NCBI GenBank assembly: GCA_947650365.1
Contig: OX393550.1
Location: 67,077,744 to 67,141,743, forward strand
Direction of reading: 5' to 3'
Source: Chamaelirium japonicum
Taxonomy: Eukaryota > Streptophyta > Magnoliopsida > Liliales > Melanthiaceae
Length of the DNA: 64,000 nt
Position numbers and translations under genes: made by a program. The notes beneath the pieces are model-generated. The model was not told where the DNA came from. It did not search any database and saw only the letters and a list, made by a program, of their open reading frames with translations. Below, in pieces: positions 38,557 through 48,365 of this stretch (position 1 is the stretch's first letter; each line of letters starts with the position of its first letter).

Positions 38557-38811
38557 CCGGTAGCGAAATAAGTTCACTCCTGGCCCCACTGCCACATCTC
38601 ATAGTGATTCCATTTCTCGCAAGATTGACTGATCCTATGAAGTTTCAAGTTCCTTCAAAGCTTGTGCCCCTTCAATTTTTTTTGTTTGTCCCCCGTTGGG
38701 ATCCTCTTGTGTTGTCATCTTTCTCCATCTGTTGGTTTGCTGAAATCGTGGGTTTGCCGTTGAGAATGCTGCTAAGTCTGATATGTGGGCCTGGGGAAAG
38801 TACCTTCTTTT

Positions 38812-39586
38812 TTTTTGGCTGGACCGACTAAGCGGTCATAGGATAAGGTGCTAGAGCAAGGGCTCAAAGAGGTCCGGAGATCGAAACGGGGGAGGCAAGA
38901 ACAACATCTATTTTATTAAATTTTATAATTCTGTGAACATGACAACAACGGCTAGGATTCGCAAATGCAAACAAGGCACAATAGTCCTGAGTAGGGCTGC
39001 AAATGAACCAAGCTGTTTGTGAGTGGCTCTCGGTTCGGCTAGATAAAAGCTTGTTTGAGTTCGTTCGGTTACTAGTTAAGCCAAGCTCAAGTCTAGAGTT
39101 TAGGCTCGTTTAATAAACGAGCCAAGCTCAAGCAGACCAAAGCTCGGCTTGTTTGGGCTCGCGAACATGGTTGTTTAGGGCTCGTGAACAAGCTCAATAT
39201 GCTCACAAAGGATTCATGAATAGGCTCATAAATGGCTTGAATAGGCTTAATATATAGCCTAGTATGAAGTTTAGGCTCGTGAACAAGCTCGACAAGGGAC
39301 TTCGATTGCTAATTGAGCATAGCATAATCTGAAGTTTAGGCTCGTGAACAAGCTCAAGCTAATCAAAGCTCGGCTCGGCTTGATTATTAAACAAGCCAAA
39401 CCCAAGCCTGAAATATAGGCTCGTTTAATAAACGAACAAGCTCAAATAGTTCAAAGCTCGGCTCGACTCATTTGTAGCCCTAGTACTGAGGAAAAGTTTG
39501 CTCCACGGTGTCCATTCCAAGAGTCGAACAGGGAACCTCTCGAACAAGGAAAAGACAAAGTACCACTAGGCCAAGAGCCCTTTGGT
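38812..39586 (-). mobile_element. tRNA-derived SINE, split by a hAT MITE
   Basis: Read on the minus strand it begins GGGCTCTTGGCCTAGTGGTA, with a pol III A box (TGGCCTAGTGG, 39563-39573) and B box (GTTCGACTC, around 39520-39528), and ends in an A-run (T-run at 38812-38816). The exact 15-bp duplication AAAGTACCTTCTTTT flanks it (38797-38811 and 39587-39601). Without the inserted MITE the SINE is about 280 bp. It lies 240 bp past the 14-3-3 stop codon, so it may be in the 3' untranslated region or just beyond it. Confidence 0.88.
38992..39482. mobile_element. hAT MITE inside the SINE
   Basis: A 491-bp copy of the same family as 36036-36541, with ends TAGGGCTGCAAATGA and (inverted) TAGGGCTACAAATGA. 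The 8-bp duplication is GTCCTGAG (38984-38991) against GTACTGAG (39483-39490), one mismatch. It interrupts the SINE and so is younger than it. Confidence 0.9.
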
Positions 39587-39632
39587 AAAGTACCTTCTTT
39601 TGTGCGTTCTCTATCTGTTGGAAAATATAGAA

Positions 39633-39812
39633 GAGAAATACTATTCAGCCCGAAGGTTTGTCTCGATTTCACCGGCCCGATTGATGTGGTAGCGTGCAAC
39701 CGGTGGCTGAAACCAGTAGTGATTTTAAAATATTTAACAGCACCAGTTGCACGCTGCCACATCAATCGGACCGGCAAAATTGGGAAAACCTTCGGGCTGA
39801 ATAGCATTTCTC
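39633..39812. mobile_element. Mutator-type hairpin MITE
   Basis: A 180-bp foldback element. Its two arms (about 75-80 bp each, starting GAGAAATACTATTCAGCCCG and GAGAAATGCTATTCAGCCCG on opposite strands) are near-perfect inverted repeats around a short loop. The exact 9-bp duplication AATATAGAA flanks it (39624-39632 and 39813-39821), as for Mutator-like elements. Its transcript would fold into a long hairpin. Confidence 0.9.
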
Positions 39813-40139
39813 AATATAGAATGATAGAAAGTCTCATCTCATCTGCATGAAAAGTACTGCTTCACTTCTTTTCTCTCTGCAGACAAAGCCCACGTCTATT
39901 GAAGTAGAGAGTGTGCAGTCTGTGTTCATTAGAGAATATGATTACGCGTGCAGCGGGTATTGCACTACTTCTTTTCTAGCTAAGTTAAGTAATCACTTGG
40001 GTCTGGCGGTTTTTTCTACTGCCCAAGTCAATTCACTGCACCAGTATTGGAGAGACTCAAGTAACCGGTTAAATTGGACAACAAAATTATATGTGGGAGT
40101 AAACTAAATCCGGAAGGATTTGAGTGCAGTTTGTGTTGC

Positions 40140-40470
40140 GCCCTAAGTAGTAATGTAGATTAATCAAATCAGGTTAATTTAGTGGAAGGCTAGGTATAGA
40201 CTTATGCCGACTAACTTAAATTCCGATTTGAGCAACAAATTCTGAATCTTGATGGTTCCATCATATCCACTCAAACCTTAATTCTAGAGCCTTCTCCTAT
40301 ATATATAGGGGAAGGGAATGCATAACTTAATCTCAGAAAAAGTCGTTGCATATGTAAGAGGGGAGAGCGAGATATGGTGCTACTAGGGTTTCCTCTAAGG
40401 CTTTCATTCCCTGAAGCCTTTGTGCCTCGAGGGCCCTGACCACGCAACCCAACCTCGTGTGACTACCGAT
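40140..40470 (+). other. Non-coding, LTR-promoter-like stretch
   Basis: CTCCTATATATATAGGGGAAGG at about 40294-40316 looks like an LTR TATA region followed by a purine-rich leader. No coding domain. It may belong with the minisatellite that follows. Confidence 0.3.
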
Positions 40471-40482
40471 TTCGGACCACGT

Positions 40483-40610
40483 GCAGTTGTTGGTTCGTAG
40501 CCTCGTGCCACTGTCGGTCCCTGGCCTTGTGTGGTTGTTAGTCCTCGGTCTCGTGCGGTTGTCAGTTCCCGACCTAGTGCAGCTCTTGGCCCCGACCGGC
40601 CTCGTGGATC
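40483..40610. repeat. 24-bp minisatellite
   Basis: About five units of 24 bp on the model CTCGTGCGGTTGTCGGTCCCCGGC. The period is a multiple of three, so it keeps a Leu/Val-rich frame open on the plus strand and a Thr/Arg-rich frame on the minus strand, with no sign of a real gene. Confidence 0.75.
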
Positions 40611-40984
40611 TCAACTTCGGTCTCGCTACCCTCGGTCCCGATTTCGACGCCCAAGATTGTGATCAAAATAATTTTTCGATTATCATTGAAAAATAGAACT
40701 CTTCTTCTTTCCCGGAGCAGAAGATCAGCATAACGCAGTTCATGAGAACATGTGCACAATGGGGTCGTCATGCACATGCACAATGGGTCGTCATGCACAC
40801 GACCTACATGAACATGCGCACAATGTCCCTATCGTGCGCACTACCTTTGGGGACAACAAGGCAAAGGAGCAATTAACATGACAGATCTTTCAGATCATGA
40901 AGACTAGTACTGTGCGCACGATGGGGACGGGATTGACTAGCGTGGTGCTACGTGTTCTATTTGTTATTACTTCTTTGGGTGTGG

Positions 40985-41232
40985 TGTGGTATACAAGGCC
41001 ATGGATTAGTCCCACATCGCTTGCAGAGAAAATGATTATGGGTATATTTAATTTTTCCTCCCAAACAGATATAACGTGTTTTAAAACCATGAATCGTTGT
41101 TAATCTCATAAGAACACTATAATTAGCCGTGCTCGGTTGAGAAAAGTACTAGGATGGGTGACCTCATAGGAAATCATTGTGGGACATGGACAAAACTGAC
41201 AATATTATATCTAAGTGGGGCGAGAAGTTACA
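40985..41232 (+). mobile_element. Old Cassandra-like LTR with 5S-derived core
   Basis: The core at about 41107-41175 reads like a mutated 5S rRNA gene (GCCGTGCTCGGTTGAGAAAA then GTACTAGGATGGGTGACCTC). It is preceded by GTGTTTTAAAACCATGAATCG and CCCACATCG and ends GGGGCGAGAAGTTACA, the Cassandra LTR plan on the plus strand. It is more diverged than the copy at 22309, and I found no clear target duplication, so the left border is approximate. Confidence 0.7.
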
Positions 41233-41239
41233 GTCGCTT

Positions 41240-42100
41240 GTGCCATAGGTAGCCGCCAGTGTCTTTATCGTGCTGTGAGTGCCGTGTGTGTCATTGTCCT
41301 ATTGCAGGGCCCGCGAGCTTAGTGTTGAAGATGTAGCTCCAAACAAGTCACATACAGTTTCAAGGTTTGTGCGCGAAAGAACGATGAAAGACAAAGCACA
41401 AGGACTGAATGACGAGTCTACTAGTAAAATAGTGTGCACAACTTTCCCAGGTGCACACGTCTTATATCGGCAAATCGTGCGCACGACCTGGGACGTGTGC
41501 ACGACCTTCCCAGGTCGTGCGCACGATCTACTCTGGCAGCACGCGAGTGAGGCGGTTCGGCCTACGTTTTTGTATGAGATTCCTCCTACAAATCGAATAC
41601 GAAATGTGTGCCTATAAATAAGAGGTTAGAGGACGAACCTAGAGACATAAGAGAGCTACAAGAGCAAGCCAAGAGAGGTTTAGAGGGTAGCCATCCTCAA
41701 GGAACATAGAAAGGAATCCATTGGAGACCTGAGGTTAGTACTTTGGAAAGGATTTCTTCTTATTCTTCAGGATGAGAGGGCTGCGAGATCTGTTATTTTT
41801 GGTGGAGTATCTTTTTCTGGATGTATAAGGGATTGGTGAGAGACAAACGAACGTGTACTCATGTTTCTCCATACTAGTGAATCCATTGATCATTGTTGCT
41901 GGATATCATCTTGTGTGATTGCTTTTGTGTTTGTTCTTTTTGTTCGATCTTCTTGGTGGCGGTGAGCCTCCGTCTTCTCAGTTGTGTTTCTTCGTACGTC
42001 ATGTTCAACGCTCCTTCCGTTACGTGAGAGCATTGAATCACAACACGTCGGACTCGTGATCATCTAGCTAGCTGGCCATGGGATCCACGGTACAAAACTG
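41240..42100 (+). mobile_element. LTR-like relic
   Basis: TATAAATA at 41613-41620 is followed by a purine-rich leader (41630-41710) and about 400 bp of non-coding sequence. 41440-41530 has GTCGTGCGCACGACC-type inverted text. It resembles a copia LTR with leader, but the borders are not visible and there is no coding domain. Confidence 0.4.
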
Positions 42101-42829
42101 AAGCTACTTCTGGATGTCGCTTCCTTTAATCGGTTATACATCTTATCGTCGTCATCGTGTCACGGGTGCCGCATGAGTCATCATCATGCCATAGAATCAG
42201 TAGGCATGAGACTGGTGATAACATATCTAGATGAACAAGTCATGGGGGTTGCGTATGTCAGACTGTTGATCACACCGTGAGAGGCGCAAGCATCGTCATC
42301 GTGCCGTGGGGGGCCGTGGGTTGCCATGCCATGGGGAGTCGTATCCGAATGAGTATCTTGTAACATCTTAGAGAGGAAGGTGAGGCTCTTGTTATCGATC
42401 GATTTGCTTTTGGATTTGAAGAATAGTAGAATCGACGGAAATGGTAAGATAACATTTGTCGAACCTCTGTAAATATGTGTTATTTCTTTGTGCTCTCGTG
42501 TGTGATTTTTGCATCGTTAATCGATTTTCTTTATAGTTGTTTTTTTTTTTTTTTATTCTTATTTGTTGCTTGTCTGAGCGAATTATTTTTATGATTGTCT
42601 ATGATCGTTTATTGATTTGACTTTTCATCGAATGAATTATAAGCTTTGTTCCATAAGAGAATTGACCACCAAAAAAAAAAAATTATTCATATATTTTCTA
42701 TCCCAATATACTTTTTGTATCTTCTTATGCATCCAAAGAAAAATCTTGTAAAGACCAAACTTAAGTCTTTATTTCCATTAGTTTTCTTTGTACACAATTG
42801 GAAAGAAAATGAAAAAAAAGAAGAAATAG

Positions 42830-43341
42830 CTATGAGAAAACGTTAACCCACTTGGTAAGGGCCTTCTCCTTCATGGTCTTCGAGTGCAACAGGCCGCCAT
42901 CATCTTTCCTCTTTCCCGAGCCAACAACCATCAGCATAGACCAGAGCCTTCCTTTCTTCTTCTTCTCCTTCATCCTCTCCTTCTCCTTCTCCTTTTCCTT
43001 CTCTTCCTCCTTAAGCTCCCCGAGCACGAAGGCCAACGACCGGCTCTTGGTCAGCGGCTCGGCGCCGCCGGCCGCAGCGTTGCCTTTGAGAAGATGAGAG
43101 AGCGCCTCCCTCCTGGTGTTGGGGCGGTCTTGGTGGGGAGGAGAGGCCGCAGGATAAGAGAGGTTGGAGTCTGATGAGGAGGGAGACGAGGTGGTGGCGG
43201 TCGAGGAAGCGTTGGCGGTGGACGCCGTGGAGGCGGCCGACAGGTGGGCGAGCCTCTCCCTCAGGCAAGCTGGGCACACCCCCTGGGACTCTCCGTGATT
43301 GGGGTGCCTCCTGCACCTCCCCTCCCTGATTTCTCCCCTCC

Positions 43342-43345
<4 letters not shown>
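42830..43345 (-). CDS. Small plant protein with CxxHP...GVCPxCLRERL motif
   Basis: An intronless ORF of 171 codons on the minus strand, starting at 43345. Near the N-terminus (residues about 10-33) CRRHPNHGESQGVCPACLRE and RL form a small Cys/His motif also seen at the N-terminus of plant OCTOPUS/DUF740-type proteins and in short relatives of unknown function. A Ser/Ala/Thr-rich linker follows, then a Lys/Glu-rich, probably helical stretch (ELKEEEKEKEKEKERMKEKK), and a basic tail. No signal peptide or membrane segment is seen. Codon use is GC-rich in the first half, unlike the AT-rich flanks, which supports a real host gene. The molecular function is unknown; membrane-associated signalling is only a guess from the distant relatives. 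Confidence 0.75.

Positions 43346-43387
<42 letters not shown>
43346..43387 (-). repeat. GA microsatellite directly before the start codon
   Basis: About 21 GA dinucleotides (minus strand) end directly at the ATG of the CxxHP gene. With a TATA box at 43427-43434, most of the transcribed leader would be this repeat. GA repeats in plant 5' leaders are known binding sites of BPC/GAGA factors, so a regulatory role is plausible. Confidence 0.9.
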
Positions 43388-43388
<1 letters not shown>

Positions 43389-43426
43389 GGTGGAAATCAT
43401 ATTCAACTCTCTTGGAGTGCTCTGCA

Positions 43427-43434
43427 CTATATAG
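43427..43434 (-). promoter_or_regulatory. TATA box of the CxxHP gene
   Basis: CTATATAG, with the next bases AGTGCAGAGCACTCC on the minus strand, lies about 85 bp upstream of the ATG. It predicts a transcript start near 43400 and a leader of roughly 50 nt. Confidence 0.55.
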
Positions 43435-43674
43435 AACAAGATGGGGGGGTTGGTTAAGGGATGAGGTGGGAATGAAGAGGAGGTTCTAGGATTCTTCCTC
43501 CCCTTATTTTTCCACATTTTCTTTGTTTGGGTATAAGGTTGGTGGACCCTTTTGGTGGTGCAGTGGGTTTGTCAGGGCCCACAAACCACCACAGCATGGC
43601 ACGGGCCCATCTGAGATGTGGTGTGAGTTCCCACACGTAGGCATTCACTACAACATATGCCCTGTGTTTTTTTT

Positions 43675-44012
43675 GGGGGGGTTATTTGTACCTTGCCCCC
43701 AACATACAACTTTAATTAGACTTTGACCTTTAAACTTTTTATAAACAGGTAGTGCCCTCCTGTTTCACGGATTCAGTGGGCACGTTTTAATTGGGCAATT
43801 TTGCATATTTCCACATTTACAATACTACCCCTCTATATTTAGTTTGTAGCAATACAGCGGTTATAAATTGAGGCCAGTCATAAGGGGTAATATTGTCAAT
43901 ATAAAAATGCACAAAGGGTAGGGGGCACAGTCTAATTATGAAAAGTTTAGGGGTCAAATTTAAATTAAGGGTATAAGTTATGGGGCAAGCTCTAAGAGTC
44001 TAAATAACCTCC
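43675..44012. mobile_element. Foldback MITE, class uncertain
   Basis: Left text GGGGGTTATTTGTACCTTGCCCC (from 43675) is answered at the right by TTGGGGCAAGCTCT...AAATAACCTCC read on the other strand. The inverted ends of about 25-30 bp enclose AT-rich non-coding DNA. No clear target duplication was found. Confidence 0.5.
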
Positions 44013-44013
44013 T

Positions 44014-44232
44014 GTAATTTGACCGATTATTGCTTACACCCCCTCCCTCGTGTTTAAAACCCTACAAATGTCCCTCTTATAGTCTGAAAAACTATGCATA
44101 CACAAAGACACCACTGGAGGCCCCCAGAAGGGACTACAAGAGATATGTTTTTCAAACTATAAGCCCCAAGGGGGTATTTGTAGGCTTTTAAATATAATGG
44201 GTGTAAGTGATAGTCGGTCAAACTATAGGTTC
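44014..44232. mobile_element. Second foldback MITE, adjoining the first
   Basis: TGTAATTTGACCGATTATTG...CTTACACCC at the left is inverted at the right as GGGTGTAAGTGATAGTCGGTCAAAC. The ends are similar to Mutator-type or foldback elements with long inverted repeats. It abuts the previous one with almost no spacer. Confidence 0.55.
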
Positions 44233-44344
44233 TATTTTTTTTTAAAGAAATCTCCCTCAGACTAAATGAGGGAGGGTTCGGTCTAGATCCCGACTAATAG
44301 ATTAACAAAGAGAATATATAAAGACATAAATATAGGATTCTGTA

Positions 44345-44453
44345 CTTGTAATTTATCTTTTTTTTTTGTTTGCTTGTCGGTCAGAAGAACAGGTCTCCAA
44401 AGGATGGGGGTCAAAGAGGTCCGGAGATCGAATCGAAACGGGCTGCGTTACAT
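44345..44453 (-). mobile_element. Fragment of the same SINE family as at 38812
   Basis: A T-run, then TTGTCGGTCAGAAGAAC, then TCAAAGAGGTCCGGAGATCGAA. The last part also occurs at 38868-38886, so this is the tail part of a second SINE copy in the same orientation. It is cut by the hAT MITE at 44454. A tRNA-like head is not seen beyond the MITE. Confidence 0.6.
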
Positions 44454-44698
44454 CAGTGTTTTCAAAACCGGACCGAAAAATAAACCGAAAAGGCATCTGG
44501 TTCGGTCCAAATCCGTTCAAACCATTGGTTCAACCGTTTGAACCTTATAAAAAATATATTTTTTAGAATAGATATTTACTAAATTCTTCATGATTAATTC
44601 GAGGGTTAACAAACAAACCAAAGACCGAACCGAAACAAGTTCCGAGTCCGTTCCATATCGGTCGAACCGTCCGGTCCGGTTCGGTTTTGAAAACACTG
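44454..44698. mobile_element. hAT MITE, CAGTGTTTTCAAAA family
   Basis: A 245-bp element with inverted ends CAGTGTTTTCAAAACCGGAC and CAGTGTTTTCAAAACCGAAC and the exact 8-bp duplication CGTTACAT (44446-44453 and 44699-44706). The interior is rich in ACCGAACCG-type text and has no coding capacity. End sequence and duplication length are typical hAT. Confidence 0.92.
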
Positions 44699-44709
44699 CG
44701 TTACATAGC

Positions 44710-45700
44710 AATTCGTTCGATGTGACGACAGGTACCTTCTCGGCATGTTCGGGTAGGAAAGCACTTTTCTGTCGGTTGGATCGGACACTTTGTCCACTCT
44801 CAAATAAAATGGACGGTCCAACTTGTCGGAACTTTCAATTCGGGGACTTGGTCCTATCACGATCGGACGGTCAAAATAGCGTCGTGGTGGCAAAGTGGAA
44901 GGGGACACTGGCCTTCCAAGCTGACGACAACAAGGCTCGCACGAGGCCAAGTCTCCTCCAGCACCTGGACTTCCAGTACCCGTAATGACCGTCCGATGCA
45001 TTGAAGATGAAGCTGAGTGCCACGCACCATTGAGTGTACCATCATCCGACGGTTGACGAGTGGTCACAGCTCACCTTCACTCACTGAAATTGGAGAGGAT
45101 TCGAGGTCGGCGAGCTCCGTGTGGGCGAAGGGACCTGGAAGGCTGGAACGAGGATCGTGCGAAAGTCATCAGGACTCACGTGTGCGGGGACGTCATTCTT
45201 TGTCCCCTTTCACGACGTGTTTCGTTCAAAACGATTGCTTTCACACGTGAGTCGTCTCGCTTGATGTCACCGAGGAGATCTCTGGCGAGAGTCGGTATGG
45301 CTGCAGTGCCAATCAGCTGACGCCACATCACCCAGCGGCAGGCCGAGATGGGACCCACTGCACATCTGTCGGTTGCGCCGTTCATCGGCATCAAAAATTT
45401 CAGTAGACATCAGTGTTGGAAAAAACTAATGAAGAGACGGATAAACTTATATAAAATAATACAACACGATACAGACTGAGACACGTGTAAAAATATTTTA
45501 TTTAAAACATAATTCTCATCCTATAGTAGCTAATGGGTATGTTTTGCGAATCGCCTCCGATGATACAATTTTGTGGGACTACACTCAGCACTCGTAAAAA
45601 ATACATTTCAATGAATCTGGATATAGGATTTTCTGACAGATAAATTAATAGAATAGAAAGGAATTTCAGAATGATCAATTACGCTAATTGGAGTTAATCC
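44710..45700. other. Non-coding stretch without recognised gene
   Basis: 44710-45400 is of medium GC content, with several GGACGGTC and CGTCCGATG-type words and short open frames that show no protein family. 45400-45690 is AT-rich. I see no repeat borders here. Confidence 0.3.
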
Positions 45701-46809
45701 TAGGGGTGTGTAGGATCCAAACTAGGGCTGTGCAAAAACCGACCCGAACCGCATAACCGAACCGAAACCGATCAAAATTTAACCGAAATAACTGAACCGA
45801 ACATCAAACCGAACCGAAAACAAACCGAACCGACAAAACCGATTAAATCGGTTTCGGTTTCGGTTCCCGGGTATGAAACACCGAACCGAAACCGAAAAAA
45901 CCGACCCGACTTCTTAAATCATAAACACAACGGCCATAATACTTTTGTTTCCAGTAAGTGCAAGTACGAAGTAATTATGTTAGATCTACAATGCTTCAAA
46001 AGAGTGAATGTCGGTTGATTTTGCTTTGAACTTTCATTTTGGCACTATGTAAGAACATAATCATCCACTTATTTGTGATGAACTAACGATTAAGATTCAA
46101 GAGCCAAGGGTTCTAGCATAACTCATATTAACCGAAACCGAACCGAAAACCGATCACACCGAACCGACAAAAACCGACCATTTCGGTTTCGGTTTCGGTT
46201 TTGATTTTTCGAAAACCGAAAAAAAATAAAACCGACAAAACCGACACCGAAACCGACCGACAAAACCGACGCTCACCCCTAATCCAAACCAAACCGATCA
46301 AATCGACCAAACCAAACCAAATCGATCAATTTTGATCAGTTTTGATACACTCAATGGATCAGATCGGATTGGGTTTTTAAAAAACCGACATGATTGAATC
46401 GATTGACCGATTTGGAAATTCAAAACCGACTTAAACCGAACCGACATGTATATACATATAGTATTTTGATAAATATATCATATGTCCTCATATACCCTTG
46501 CTACCAACAACCATTGCAATACTGTAGGATAACTCAAAATCAGTTAAAATCTTATTTAGGCCTAATGATTTGATAACAATTATTATTTTTTAAGTTTGAA
46601 TTAGGTCCTAATAAAAGGGGGGAGGGCCCAATAAGAACATAATCCAAAGCCTAAATCGGTCATCCAATCCAATCCAAACCGACTTTAATTGGATTGGATT
46701 TCAATCTTAGTTCGGTTTGGATCGGATTGAAAATCCTCAAAACCGACCAAGGTTGGATCGGTTTGGGTTTTGTCTAAATAGGTCGATTTCGAATCGATGC
46801 ACACCCTTA
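45701..46809. mobile_element. Outer hAT MITE, split by a second hAT MITE
   Basis: Ends TAGGGGTGTGTAGG and (inverted) TAAGGGTGTGCATCG, with the exact 8-bp duplication GTTAATCC at 45693-45700 and 46810-46817. Without the inner element and its duplication, the outer one is about 540 bp. The interior is AACCGATCAAATCGAC-type text and AT-rich DNA, non-coding. Confidence 0.9.
45723..46281. mobile_element. Inner hAT MITE
   Basis: A 559-bp element with ends TAGGGCTGTGCAAAAACCG and (inverted) TAGGGGTGAGCGTCGG, and the exact 8-bp duplication ATCCAAAC (45715-45722 and 46282-46289). It lies 14 bp inside the left end of the outer hAT element. The interior is ACCGAACCGAAACCG repeats on both sides of an AT-rich core. 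Confidence 0.93.
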
Positions 46810-46849
46810 GTTAATCCAACTCATTTTTCAGAGTTAGTTATAGCCAGGA

Positions 46850-47925
46850 TATATAGGGCTCGAAGTGCCCTTTGATACCCAACATGTACAATGGTTTGCA
46901 GGTCAACGATTGCCCAAACCGCTTAGGCGGTTATTATACCACCCAGGCGATTACAGTGCCAATTCGCCCAAGCAGATCGACGCATCCGCTAGGGGCAAAC
47001 GACCCTTTAACCACCCAGTCTAGCAGGTGTTTCAAGCACACTTAGGGGCAACCACCAAGCACCTTTTGGCCTATTCGTACCTACTCGCAAGCACACAGTC
47101 TAGCCCACTCTTAGGCTGACCTTACTCAATGAATAGCCAACTCACACAAGTCAACCAATCCGAGTCAACCAATCCGATCTACTGGGCCTCACACCCGAGT
47201 TAGCCCATTCAGTTCTATCTGTAGCCTAAAAAAGGAAATGACATCTCAATGCATGCTAAGTACAAAATGCGCCTCTAAACGTCCAATCACACTTCACATT
47301 AAACGCATAATCGCACCGCACCTCATCCCGTAAACCCGTTTTCTCTTTTATTTAACTAAAATAGCATCCGCTGGGGTTTGATCATTAACCTTCTACCTTG
47401 CAAGCCTCAACACTAACCAAGGAGTCACAACCATATTGTTGTAACCATTCCCACTAAAATAATTAAATATTAAATATATTTTGAAAATCTCCAACAATCA
47501 GGTTTTCGATAGGCATTAAAACTAATTGGCATTAAATTAACATAGAATTAACATAGAAGTAAAAAAATTAAATAGAAATAAAGTAAAAAAATTAACATAG
47601 AATTAAAACTAATTGGCATTAAATTAACATAGAAATAGTAACATAGAATTAGTCACGATCCTTTTATACATACTAATTGGCATTAAATTAACATAGAAGT
47701 AAAAAAATAAATAGAAATAAAGTAATACTTTATATATCTTGTTGATTTAAAACTAACATAATTAAAATTTTCAGACAACAAAATTATAGAAAAATAAATA
47801 AAACTAACATACAATCATTTTATATATCTTGTTGAATTTTCTAGAAAACAAAATTGATATGGTCATCCACATAATTAAAAAAAAAACACCTATAACAACT
47901 CTTACTCTTCTCCATATTACACTTG
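46850..47925. other. AT-rich gene-free stretch
   Basis: 46860-47330 has mid-GC unique-looking sequence with short CCACCCAGG/TAGGCGG words. 47470-47900 is very AT-rich, with repeats of AACTAATTGGCATTAAATTAACATAGAA (at about 47520, 47606 and 47670). No gene is visible. Confidence 0.4.
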
Positions 47926-47931
47926 GTTACT

Positions 47932-48360
47932 TTATTTGCCAAGAACTACAATAGGGAGAAGAGCAAGTGTCGTTGTTGATACCTTAAAATATTCATTTAT
48001 AGATATGGTCCCTAAACTCTTTTTTAACAAGAGGGGGGCAATGCAATCAAGAGGTGCAAAGGAGGAAAAATTACAATAAAAAACAATCCCATACCTAGTC
48101 ACGGTATATGCACACTCATTAGTGCTTCGAGTGACGAAATGAAAAGAGATATTCAAAAATGTCTTCTGAAGACTCTTGCAATCTGTAATAATGTTTGGCA
48201 TTTGCTAAGGAGGTGTCAGATCCTCCTTCAAGAGGATATGGACGACTTCTTGACAATCTCCCTTAATATGCATCTTAGCATAATTAAGAAGATAAATGCA
48301 AGATTTTTGTTGGTAATCGTGCAGATTTTTGGTGTTGATATTATGCCGTTTTGGGAATGA
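47932..48360 (-). pseudogene. RNase H-like (RVT_3) fragment of a non-LTR element
   Basis: Minus-strand text with the layout of the plant RNase H-like domain found at the 3' end of L1-type LINEs and in many domesticated fragments: ...LLKEDLTPP, an in-frame stop, MPNIITDCKSLQKTFLNISF, then HFVTRSTNECAYTVTRYG and a PLDCIAPLL end. It is short, has at least one stop, and no reverse transcriptase lies upstream, so it is a dead piece. This is family recognition by eye. Confidence 0.5.
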
Positions 48361-48365
48361 ACAGT

